21,970 nucleotides of DNA, from the IMG/VR virus record IMGVR_UViG_3300021952_000043, positions 1 through 21,970 of that record; one strand, given 5' to 3'. Source of the DNA: a virus. How positions within the stretch are numbered: position 1 is the stretch's first letter; the number at the start of each line of letters is the position of its first letter. Shown here in pieces: positions 1-7,686 of the stretch. The notes under the pieces were generated by a model. That model saw only the letters and a program-made list of their open reading frames with translations. It had not been told where the DNA came from and did not search any database. Made by a program: the position numbers and the translations under genes.

Positions 1-176
1 TGGGGGCGCTTGCGCATGCCGGCCACGACGTGGGCGGCATCATCCATGGTCTTGACCTTGTCCACGCCGGACGAGATCCGCGTGACCAGGGAGTGTTCGA
101 TGAACTGGTCCAGGACGGCGTCGGAAAGGCCGAATTTCTTCATCTGCTCGCCGGATAGGCGGCCGAAAGACCCGGG
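1..176 (-). repeat. Second copy of the pre-JAB module at the window edge (residues about 961-1018)
   Basis: LSGEQMKKFGLSDAVLDQF...MDDAAHVV...RKRPQ lines up with VSQDLLARVGLTRAVLSQF...NADDVAAL...RKQPQ at residues 432-485 with one single-residue gap. By eye about 15 of 53 positions are identical, including GLxxAVLxQF, DD and RKxPQ. In the first copy the catalytic Glu and the JAB domain follow immediately after PQ. Here the window ends at the same point. Confidence 0.65.
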
Positions 177-3056
177 CGTGGTATCCAGGGTGCGCGGGAA
201 GTCATGAACGCCGGCGTCGCCGGCGATGGCCTTCTTGGCGCGAGGCTTGCGGGTCTTCTTGATGATCGGTTCGGCGGGGGCTCCGGCAGCCGGAGCTTCC
301 TGGGCCTGGCCTTCGGAAGCCGGCGCCTGTTCACCCTCAGGGGCAGTTTCTCCGGTTGGCTCCTGGGTGCCTTCAAGGCCCTGGCTGACGACGTCGCCCA
401 GGGACTGCGGAGCTTCGCGCTCGATCGGGGCTTGGTCGCCTTCGCCTTCGGATCCGTATTCGGTGCCAGGTTCGTTGAACCCGGTGCGCTCGCCGGTGCT
501 CATGCGGCCGCCGGTCGTGTATCCGGTTCCATAGCCAATCCCGAAATATGAAGCATCGCCGTGTTTAGGAGATACGAGATGTCCAAAATTCTTCTTATTA
601 TTGATGACATCAAGGATCTCCACCTTGCTGCTGCTGACGCGAAGGATCGCCTTTTGTAGGTTCGTGACGGCGTTAGTCCTGGTGTCGTTCCCGGAGGTGC
701 CTACGTCATTAGGGCCAATGCTGATGATAACGCTCTCGGCGTTGGATCGCTCAAGCGCAGCCATAAGCATGGCAAGCGGATTGTTCCAGGCCCCTTCTCC
801 GGCGTCCCTGCCAAAATCGGTGCGCTTGTAGGTGCGCACGTCCTGGCCGCCCGGGGCGCGCTCATCTTCGTTTCTGATGTAGTCGCGGGCCTGGCCTTGC
901 TCCTGATAAATGATCGATCCAGCTGACGATACGTTTCGCATTTCGCCAATGCTCATTTGGATAACGCCGATCAGGCGTCCGGCCTTGTCGAGCATGGCTA
1001 CGCCGGGGAGATTGCCGAGCAAGGGGGGGATCTGCTCGACGGCGTCCTTGGGGTCGGCGATCCTGGGGAAAAGCGCGTCCTTTCGGACCTCAAACATGCG
1101 CTCAACGACCTGGATCTTGGCCATCGTGGGAAGGCCGCCTTCTTCGCCGGGAAGCATGGAGCTTTCGCCCGGGCGATCGTCGAACGGGATCACGTTGTGG
1201 ACGGCCCTTGGGTCGGTTTGCTTGTCGCCTTCAGCGTTGTTGGACACCGCCGCCGGCTTGTGCTTTACGAGCTCGCCGCCAGGGTGGAAAATGTACTTGG
1301 GGATCATTGTCCCCGCATGCGCGTCACCATCGGTGACGACCAGGGAACCGCCAAAGCGAAGACCGATTGGCTCCATGGTCTTGGAGATGGCCTGGGCGGC
1401 CATCACGTCGGCGCTAGAAAAACGGGTCGTTGTCGACGGGTGGTTGTGGACCATGTACACAGTCCGGGCGCCTCGGGTGCTGGCGGCCACGCCGGCCAGA
1501 ACGTGCGGCACAAAGCTTGCGCTGGAAATGGCGCCGAGCTGATGGCGCAGGATCTGGAGCGGACGGCCCTGGCCGTCCAGGATCACAAGCATCAGGTTTT
1601 CCTGGGGCTGCTTGCGGAGGTATTCGTAGGCCAGGGCGGCGACATCGTCGGCGTTGTCCATCGGGCGATCCGGGACAGTCATTTCGCCGATCACGGCGCG
1701 ATCCACAAACTGGCTTAGGACGGCGCGCGTCAGACCTACGCGGGCGAGGAGATCCTGGGAGACGCCCTTGCCACCCGAGAAACGTCGACCATCTCGTCCA
1801 ACGATCACAAGGTCGCCATTATTGATCGAAGACTCAGCCGGCCGGGTGTTCTGAAGGGGGGAGCCGGAAAACGCGGGCTCAAGCTCGGGTTCGGCCGGGA
1901 CTTCGGCCGGCTGCTCCTGGGGCTGCTCGATCGGCGCCGGTTCGTCCGGGCGCTCGTAGGGCGCCGGGCTGTACGGGCGTCCGGGGTCGTTGCCGGTATC
2001 GCCGTCGGCGCGTTGATTGGCGCGGCGAGCGGCCAGGGCTTCCGGAAAATCCTCCTGGGGATTGACCGCATTGGGATCGGTTTGCAGCGGAGCACCGCGG
2101 CGAGCCGGCTGCTGCCGAGCTGGAGCGGGCGCTACGGGCGCGGGGGCGGGAGCCGGAGCAGCCTGTTGAGCAGGAGCCGGAGCGGCCGGAGCAGGGGCTG
2201 GCGCGGGCGCTGGGGCGGCGGCGAGAGGGGCGGGGGCGAGGGCGAAAGGGGCGGGAACCGGCGGTTGATACGCAGGAGCCTGGGGCTGCTGGAACGGGGT
2301 TTGTCCATAAGGCTGTTGCGGAGACTGGACGGCCGCAGCAGGAGGCGCAAACAAAGACGCCATGCCCTGAGGGGCAGCCGGGGCGGCTGGCTGGGCGATC
2401 CCTGGGGCCTGGGGGAAAGAAGCCTGTGGCGATCCAAAAGCCCCCTGGGGAACGGCCTGGACGGGCGCCTGGGGCATCGCCTGGGCAAACGGGTTGGCAG
2501 CCAACTGGGGGATCTGCTGTTGGATCGCCTGGGGCTGGCCACCCAAGCCGCGGGAAACGAGCTCACCCAGGGTCGTAGCCCCGGTGATCCCCTGGCCCTG
2601 AGCCTGGCCCATGGCCAGCTGCGGGGGGACCTGGGGCTGAGCAAACGGATTAACGGACGGCGCCATGGTCGGCGCCATATCGGGGCTGTACCCAGGAAGG
2701 CCGGCGCCCAGATCGGGCGACGACATGGGGCTGATCTGCTGCTGGGTAATTGGACCGAGGCCGGCAGTCCCCATGCCGAACAGGGAAGACAGATCCGTGG
2801 GCGCGCCCTGAGGAACGCCCTGGGGCTGGACAAACGGGTTCAGGATCGTGTCGACGCCGCTGGTCGGGAGATCCGGAATACCGCGCTGAGCTGCGCTCTC
2901 AGCTTTAACGCGTTCGGCAATACCGGCCGCAATAGAAGTATCACCAGGCAGGGCTAGCGAAGCGCCGCTTTCGGGAGCGATCCCGCTTTGAGCCGTAGAG
3001 GTTTGAGGAGCGACCTTATTATTTAGAAAAAGTCTCGGATTTACCTGTGTGGACAT
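1..3056 (-). CDS. Giant polyvalent-type phage protein with RadC-like JAB domain (partial, C-terminus outside window)
   Basis: The frame opens at the ATG at 3056-3054 and has no stop to base 1, giving 1018 codons of an incomplete protein. Residues 1-60 are unremarkable. About 60-360 are rich in Pro, Gln and Ala and probably disordered. About 431-590 form a RadC-type JAB domain with E486, H537, H539, S547/S548 and D550. About 640-830 form a second globular region containing SIGPND (779-784). About 840-950 are a Glu/Pro/Ala linker with a basic KKTRKPRAKK patch. Residues 961-1018 repeat the module that precedes the JAB domain. The gene is last in the virion operon, at the place of the ejected gp16 of T7-like phages, so I infer an injected multi-domain effector. 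A cytoplasmic late protein is the alternative. No Shine-Dalgarno sequence is visible. Existence and frame are secure; function is inferred. Confidence 0.88.
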   Translation of the reverse strand, partial: MSTQVNPRLFLNNKVAPQTSTAQSGIAPESGASLALPGDTSIAAGIAERVKAESAAQRGIPDLPTSGVDTILNPFVQPQGVPQGAPTDLSSLFGMGTAGLGPITQQQISPMSSPDLGAGLPGYSPDMAPTMAPSVNPFAQPQVPPQLAMGQAQGQGITGATTLGELVSRGLGGQPQAIQQQIPQLAANPFAQAMPQAPVQAVPQGAFGSPQASFPQAPGIAQPAAPAAPQGMASLFAPPAAAVQSPQQPYGQTPFQQPQAPAYQPPVPAPFALAPAPLAAAPAPAPAPAPAAPAPAQQAAPAPAPAPVAPAPARQQPARRGAPLQTDPNAVNPQEDFPEALAARRANQRADGDTGNDPGRPYSPAPYERPDEPAPIEQPQEQPAEVPAEPELEPAFSGSPLQNTRPAESSINNGDLVIVGRDGRRFSGGKGVSQDLLARVGLTRAVLSQFVDRAVIGEMTVPDRPMDNADDVAALAYEYLRKQPQENLMLVILDGQGRPLQILRHQLGAISSASFVPHVLAGVAASTRGARTVYMVHNHPSTTTRFSSADVMAAQAISKTMEPIGLRFGGSLVVTDGDAHAGTMIPKYIFHPGGELVKHKPAAVSNNAEGDKQTDPRAVHNVIPFDDRPGESSMLPGEEGGLPTMAKIQVVERMFEVRKDALFPRIADPKDAVEQIPPLLGNLPGVAMLDKAGRLIGVIQMSIGEMRNVSSAGSIIYQEQGQARDYIRNEDERAPGGQDVRTYKRTDFGRDAGEGAWNNPLAMLMAALERSNAESVIISIGPNDVGTSGNDTRTNAVTNLQKAILRVSSSKVEILDVINNKKNFGHLVSPKHGDASYFGIGYGTGYTTGGRMSTGERTGFNEPGTEYGSEGEGDQAPIEREAPQSLGDVVSQGLEGTQEPTGETAPEGEQAPASEGQAQEAPAAGAPAEPIIKKTRKPRAKKAIAGDAGVHDFPRTLDTTPGSFGRLSGEQMKKFGLSDAVLDQFIEHSLVTRISSGVDKVKTMDDAAHVVAGMRKRP
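597..1010 (-). other. Second globular region of the giant protein: SGNH-hydrolase-like or degenerate JAB
   Basis: Residues 683-820 contain a strand-turn GVAMLDKAGRLIGVI, a polar stretch, a helix (LAMLMAALERS), then SVIISIGPNDVG and a helix followed by the strand VEILDVI. SIGPND followed by helix and strand is like block III (GxND) of SGNH/GDSL hydrolases, but I find no clear GDS block I or DxxH block V. The first half also resembles the start of the preceding JAB domain (ILDGQGRPL against MLDKAGRLI), so a decayed JAB copy is the alternative. A domain is likely; its family is uncertain. Confidence 0.4.
1287..1766 (-). other. RadC-like JAB/JAMM domain within the giant protein (residues about 431-590)
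   Basis: A helical lead-in (431-485) ending RKQPQ is followed by E486, a strand ending ILD, the segment RHQLGAISSAS, a helix, then YMVHNHPSTTTRFSSAD. This order matches RadC-family JAB domains, where the HxH pair and a downstream Asp bind zinc and an upstream Glu is catalytic. All four polar positions are present, so the site looks intact. The usual RadC ending DHxI is replaced by a GSLVVTDGDAH segment. RadC-like domains are known in phage and plasmid multi-domain proteins, where their substrate is generally unknown. Confidence 0.82.
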
Positions 3057-3118
3057 GGTTGGATTTTCTTTCGGTTAAATGCCTAAGCAATTCATTTTAA
3101 TACCACATTTAGTAGGTG
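3057..3118 (-). promoter_or_regulatory. AT-rich intergenic leader before the giant gene
   Basis: This 62-base gap is 34% GC by hand count, in a genome whose other late-operon gaps are mostly 1-39 bases. On the minus strand it reads TGTGGTATTAAAATG, a weak extended -10-like element (TGnTATTAA), followed by an AT-rich leader to the ATG. There is no convincing -35 box and no Shine-Dalgarno sequence. I infer a possible separate promoter or translational leader for the giant gene. No terminator hairpin is visible. Confidence 0.3.
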
Positions 3119-5638
3119 TTATTTCTTACGACGGCTTTCGACTTCGTTGTATTTGGCTTCGGCCTTGTTGAACGCGTCTAGGGCTGCTTTGACCTCCGGG
3201 TGATCCAGGTTGTTTTGATACTCCTGTAGGGCGTATTGGTAGGCCTTCCCGGCCTCCTTGAGCTCCAGGTAGGCCGCGAAGCTTTCAGACTCTAGATCAC
3301 GCGCTCGCTGGTAAGCAGCCGTTTCTTCGTTAAAGGAGTCCCGGCGAGCTTGTTCGGCGGCATCCTTGGCAGCCTGTTCTTTGGCGTCTTGTTCGACACG
3401 GGCACGGGCTTCTTCCGCTTCCTTCTGCAAGGCCTTAATTTCATCCTCGGATGATCTGGCGGCGGGTGGCGGCTGAACATTATCCGGCAATTCAAGGGCC
3501 GGAAGATCGCTTTGGCCTGTCCGGTTTAACCGGTTCCACAGGCTGCCGTGTCCTTCCAGGATCATGATCTCGTTAGCCTTGTCCAGGCGCGCGGATGCGG
3601 CCGCGTTTTCCATGTTAGCCAGGGCGATCTCAATCTTCTCGGCGGTGCCAAGTGGCTGGCCTTTGTATTTTTCAGCCAAGGCCTTGGCGGCCTGTGTCCT
3701 GGCTTTTTTGATCAGCGCGGTGTCCGGGTTCCCCTTGCCTGTAAACGCCTTCATCAAGAGGCTCATGTAAGCGCCGATCTGGGCTGCCGCGTTTCGCTGC
3801 TCGGAGTCGGCGTTCGGCTCATCTCCTTTGTATGACTCGATAAGATCTCGCACCTGTTTCTTGGTAGCCTCCCAATACTCATCCCCTTTCTGGACCTGTT
3901 GATCTACGCCCTTGCCAAATCCAACAAACACCTCCGTCAGGTATTCCTCCAGGGCTTCCTTGCCTGTTTCCTCAAGCATGTGAACCACGCGCGGGCCAAG
4001 AACCTGTGAAATGTCCTTATTGCCAAGCTTTTTCAAGGCCTCCAAAACAGATCCTTCCTTGGATCCTGGTATGTGGATTTTTTCAAGGCCTTCATTAAGC
4101 CCGAAAGCCACACCGGCCTCAAGGCCGCCGGCTACGCGCGCGTGATGTACCATGCTTCGGAGCTTATTTGAGAAACCCCTGGGATCCTTTTTGGACATAT
4201 CTACCATCTGCTGCATCACGACTTCCGGATCGTTATTGATATCGATCCCGTTGTCCGCAGCCCATTGATAGATCTGGCTCATGAATTCAGAGTCCGCTGA
4301 AAGCTTGTAGGTAACGGCGGCCGATGCGGCCTTACCCCCCCATGGGCCGCCCGTAGCCAGGCTTCCGAACATGGAAGCGAGCATGGGAGCTGCCGTGGGA
4401 ACGGCTGAGCTAGCCGCTTGCTGCGTGATCTTGGAAAAACTCCAGTCCGGGCTGTAAGCTTCCTTCGTCTGGAATTCGGATGAACCTTCCTTCTTTTCCT
4501 TGTTGATCGCGAAGGCCTGGGCCAACGACTCCTTGGCCTTGTTACTGAAGTATTCGCCGGTGGCTTCATACGCGATTTTCTTTTTTTCATCATGACTCAT
4601 CCCGGCGAGCTGATCGGCCGAATATTTGGATGTGATCAGGTTATTCACAAAGATCGAGATTTCGGACCCGTCTCCAACGTCAGCTGGCTGGGTGTCTTTC
4701 TGGGTGATCCGGCGTGGTTTGACGCGTTGGGAAGCTTCGGCCAGGCCGGTTCGCTTGGCTTCATCTGAAAGATCGATCAATGACTGTCCAAATCCCCACA
4801 TCCTGTCGCCGGATGCCGCATCAAGCGCGCTGCCTTGCGCCGCGTTCCACGCCCCATACAATGTAGGAAGACCTGGCATGTTGAATTGAAGCGCCGGAAC
4901 GCCTGGAACGCCAAACGGGAGGTAATCGGGTAGGACCTTTTGCGCGGGCTTTTCCTGTTCGTTTTCATGAAACACCTGAGCGATGTTTCCCTTGCCGTAA
5001 TGCGCCTCAAGTATCTGGCGCCTCATTTCCGTCACGGCTTTCTTGATGTAATAATCCCGGTTCTGCTCAAAGTCGCTTCCATCATTTTCAAACTTATGGA
5101 TGATCCTGGCGTTAGAAATTACAAGCGGGTCGTTTTCTACATCTTTCAGGTAGTCCGGATTGTATTTCCAATAATTTCCAGGAACGTCCCCTTGAGGAAC
5201 CAGGTAAAATTCCTGGGAGCTGGTCGGTCTTGTACCGGTCCTGTATTGTTCACGGGTGATTTTGTTTCTAACAGTACCAACCGGAAGCAACATCTTCTGA
5301 GTACCTTCGGTGATGGCCCGGCGATCCTTGGCCAGGCGATTTGTGGCTTCATTGGGATCGAACATCCCGTACTCACCGGTATTGGGATTTGAAAAAGTGT
5401 AACCGGAGTCTCCGGATCTTTGAAAATCTAGACCGGAGTCGGCGGCGTTTAGCGATGAAAGCTCGTTTTGGCTCATCGCCGTGATTGGATCTCCTGGCTT
5501 TAGTACAAGCCCTTTCAGGCTGTAATAAGGCATCGTTACCGGTGGGATGATCCTACCATCCGAAGGCGCAAGCGGATCCGTCTTAACTTGTGGATCTCCC
5601 TTTTTATACCATTCGTCGTAATTGAACTGAGCAGCCAT
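3119..5638 (-). CDS. Large helical internal-virion-type protein (839 aa)
   Basis: I place the start at the ATG at 5638, two bases after the TGA of the upstream gene; a TTG two codons earlier is less likely. The protein is mainly helical. A small-residue hydrophobic stretch at about 407-445 (AAPMLASMFGSLATGG) could insert in a membrane or pack in the particle. The last 110 residues or so are a highly charged predicted coiled coil (EEARARVEQDAKEQAAKDA). No catalytic motif is recognised. Size and position, after small gp14-like proteins and before a giant last gene, correspond to gp15 of T7-like phages, which forms part of the ejected core. That is a positional inference, not a sequence match. 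The gene is less GC-rich than its neighbours (42% over 5041-5160). Confidence 0.85.
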   Translation of the reverse strand: MAAQFNYDEWYKKGDPQVKTDPLAPSDGRIIPPVTMPYYSLKGLVLKPGDPITAMSQNELSSLNAADSGLDFQRSGDSGYTFSNPNTGEYGMFDPNEATNRLAKDRRAITEGTQKMLLPVGTVRNKITREQYRTGTRPTSSQEFYLVPQGDVPGNYWKYNPDYLKDVENDPLVISNARIIHKFENDGSDFEQNRDYYIKKAVTEMRRQILEAHYGKGNIAQVFHENEQEKPAQKVLPDYLPFGVPGVPALQFNMPGLPTLYGAWNAAQGSALDAASGDRMWGFGQSLIDLSDEAKRTGLAEASQRVKPRRITQKDTQPADVGDGSEISIFVNNLITSKYSADQLAGMSHDEKKKIAYEATGEYFSNKAKESLAQAFAINKEKKEGSSEFQTKEAYSPDWSFSKITQQAASSAVPTAAPMLASMFGSLATGGPWGGKAASAAVTYKLSADSEFMSQIYQWAADNGIDINNDPEVVMQQMVDMSKKDPRGFSNKLRSMVHHARVAGGLEAGVAFGLNEGLEKIHIPGSKEGSVLEALKKLGNKDISQVLGPRVVHMLEETGKEALEEYLTEVFVGFGKGVDQQVQKGDEYWEATKKQVRDLIESYKGDEPNADSEQRNAAAQIGAYMSLLMKAFTGKGNPDTALIKKARTQAAKALAEKYKGQPLGTAEKIEIALANMENAAASARLDKANEIMILEGHGSLWNRLNRTGQSDLPALELPDNVQPPPAARSSEDEIKALQKEAEEARARVEQDAKEQAAKDAAEQARRDSFNEETAAYQRARDLESESFAAYLELKEAGKAYQYALQEYQNNLDHPEVKAALDAFNKAEAKYNEVESRRKK

Positions 5639-5640
5639 GG

Positions 5641-6768
5641 TCAACGGGACCGCTGGAGAATGTTGATCGGATGGTTGGCGTTGTCGCGGGACATCTTGGC
5701 GACAGCCGCCACGCTGAGATATTTATGCTGGAATGTGACCGATCCATCATTCGGATTTACGACCGGTATGCGGAGAAGCATCCATCTTGGGGCGTTAGCC
5801 GGATCGGTTTGGGCCTGGGTGATGATCTTATCCACCTCGGCCTGGGTCTCGACGGCCGGCGTAGGGGCTTCTTGTTCCTGGATCTGTTTGTTGATATGGG
5901 CGGCGTATATGCGATCAGCCAGATCAAGCACATACGGGTGGTTTGCTGGCAAATTCATCAATGGTGCTAGCTTTAAAGCCAGCTGGTTTTGACCGCTCAA
6001 AAACGTATCGTCTCTGTATCTTACGTTTTCGTTTTCAGCCACATTAGATCCAAGCCCATGCTTGTTCATCCAATCAACCCAGGCATCAGTAATTTTATAT
6101 TCTCTTTTGTTTTCAGGAAGGGCGGCTGTTTCCGGAGTTGCAACGTATCGCTCGCTGGCGGTTCTTGGAGCTGACGCGTTGAAATCGCGAAAGAAATCAT
6201 CCCAGGCCGCGCGAACATTGTAGGTGGCCACCTTGCCGCCGTATTGCCTACGCTTTTCGTACTGCCGGCCTAGATTTTCGTTTTCAGTTTTGGCGGCTTC
6301 GGCTTCGCGCCGTTTCGCAATTTCGGCCTCCTTGATGGCCCTGGCCTCATCAGCCTTGGATTGGACTTCAGCGCGATGATCCCAGGTCCTGTTTTCGCGA
6401 TCAATCGTTGAGTCGATCTGGGCTTGCCAGCGACCAGGCGCGAACGGAATGGCCTGGCGGGCGTCTCCAAGAACGGACATGGCGCGCGTGAAACGCATGA
6501 AATCGCCTGGATTTTTGAATTCACCCCTGGCGCGATCAAACCCTTCACCGGACAACAGGTTTCCGATCTCCTCGTTGGCCAGCTGCTGCCGGATATGCGC
6601 CTGGTTGCGCATCTCGTTGTAATCCTCCTGCTGCTGGCCTCGGCGGGCCTCGGCGGCCTTGGCCGGATCCAGTCCGAAGATATTGGCAATATTGCCGCCG
6701 ATCTGAGCCCAGGCGGCCAGGTTAGGATCCTGCTGGGGGCGTTGAGCGTATCCGGAGTAGTCGGCCAT
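5641..6768 (-). CDS. Helical virion-associated protein of unknown function (375 aa)
   Basis: The gene starts at an ATG two bases after the upstream TAA and its TGA lies two bases before the next ATG, so it is tightly coupled. The N-terminus is Ala/Gln-rich (QDPNLAAWAQIGGNIANIFG). A charged, probably coiled-coil segment lies around residues 130-175 (EARAIKEAEIAKRREAEAA), and a more globular second half contains aromatic residues (ITDAWVDWMNKHGLG). There is no signal peptide, membrane helix or recognisable enzyme motif. Its place among internal-virion-type genes suggests a structural or ejected protein. I do not recognise a family. GC content falls along this gene towards the 3' end. Confidence 0.82.
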   Translation of the reverse strand: MADYSGYAQRPQQDPNLAAWAQIGGNIANIFGLDPAKAAEARRGQQQEDYNEMRNQAHIRQQLANEEIGNLLSGEGFDRARGEFKNPGDFMRFTRAMSVLGDARQAIPFAPGRWQAQIDSTIDRENRTWDHRAEVQSKADEARAIKEAEIAKRREAEAAKTENENLGRQYEKRRQYGGKVATYNVRAAWDDFFRDFNASAPRTASERYVATPETAALPENKREYKITDAWVDWMNKHGLGSNVAENENVRYRDDTFLSGQNQLALKLAPLMNLPANHPYVLDLADRIYAAHINKQIQEQEAPTPAVETQAEVDKIITQAQTDPANAPRWMLLRIPVVNPNDGSVTFQHKYLSVAAVAKMSRDNANHPINILQRSR

Positions 6769-6770
6769 GG

Positions 6771-7685
6771 TTATTTAATGTCGATCTTCGGGAGGGGAGG
6801 GAATGTCATTGGCTTGAACCAATCGACGCTGGCCGAAGGCGCGGGCGCTTTCCAGGCCGGCGCTTCTCCAAAAAGTTTCATGTAGAACGGCTTATTAGCC
6901 CAGTTTACCTGGGCGTTAGTCGCGTAATGGCTCCAATCGATGTCCTTTCCGGGGATGATCTGATTGGTTTGCATGTGCAGATAGTTGCCATCCCCGATGG
7001 GCCGGATAGTCATTCTGCCATCTCCTGAATTGATGAAACCAGCTTCATCCAGGTTGGCGTTCGCAAACGCCTCCTGGTCGGCAAGCGATCCAACGCCGGA
7101 TGATGCAGCCATGCCGGAAAGCATACCGGCCGTTTGAAGGCCGGCGCCGATGTTCTTCATGCTGTCGCCGGCGTGGCTGGCGAAATCCAATTCAGGAGCC
7201 AAGGCCGCGGCAGATCCGGCCATGTTGCCGGCGATGATGCCCTGGCCTAGGCGCATCCGGGCGTTCTTGATCGCGTTCAGCTGGCCGGCGTCGCCAAATC
7301 CGGCGAGCTTGGCCTTGGCAGCCGCCTCAATACCGGCCGAATTCTTGGCTACTGTGTTCCGGACCTTGGACTCATCGGCCACGACCTCGGACTTATTGCC
7401 GTAGGACGATCCGACATCGGCCTTGATGCCGCCGGCCTGGGCCGCAGCGGCGGCTCCCTGGCGCTCCTGGATAGCCTTATCCTCTGCCTGGATCGTATTG
7501 GCCTGGCCTTCGGACCCCAGGGACTCGTTGAACAAGGCGCTGGCCTCGCCCCTGAGCTTCTTTTGACGGGCGTTTTCGGCCTCCTGGGCCTTGCCCATGG
7601 CGCGTTTGGCTTGCTGCTGCCCTTGGATCTGGGCGGCCGTTCCAAGGCCGGTAGCAACCAGGGATGCTGTGGCTAGGTCACACAT
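6771..7685 (-). CDS. Internal virion protein, gp14-like (304 aa)
   Basis: The protein begins MCDLATASLVATGLGTAAQ, a short hydrophobic Ala/Gly/Thr helix, followed by a Gln/Lys/Ala-rich helical region (GQQQAKRAMGKAQEAENA) and a long Ala/Gly-rich middle. The C-terminal 90 residues are more globular and Pro/Trp-rich. A Met-Cys start followed by a small-residue hydrophobic helix is typical of T7 gp14-type proteins, which leave the particle and enter the host envelope to form part of the DNA conduit. The length exceeds that of T7 gp14 (about 196 residues). It starts one base after the upstream TAA and is one of the few genes here with a good Shine-Dalgarno site (AGGA, 7 bases upstream). The family is inferred from style and place. 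Confidence 0.75.
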   Translation of the reverse strand: MCDLATASLVATGLGTAAQIQGQQQAKRAMGKAQEAENARQKKLRGEASALFNESLGSEGQANTIQAEDKAIQERQGAAAAAQAGGIKADVGSSYGNKSEVVADESKVRNTVAKNSAGIEAAAKAKLAGFGDAGQLNAIKNARMRLGQGIIAGNMAGSAAALAPELDFASHAGDSMKNIGAGLQTAGMLSGMAASSGVGSLADQEAFANANLDEAGFINSGDGRMTIRPIGDGNYLHMQTNQIIPGKDIDWSHYATNAQVNWANKPFYMKLFGEAPAWKAPAPSASVDWFKPMTFPPLPKIDIK

Positions 7686-7686
7686 G

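Noticed and set aside
140-2833. Minus-strand frames at 140-376, 701-949, 1805-2095 and 2132-2833
   Set aside because: All are in one other frame of the same strand, beneath the continuous giant gene that starts at 3056. Their Pro/Arg/Ser-rich content is typical of a shifted reading.
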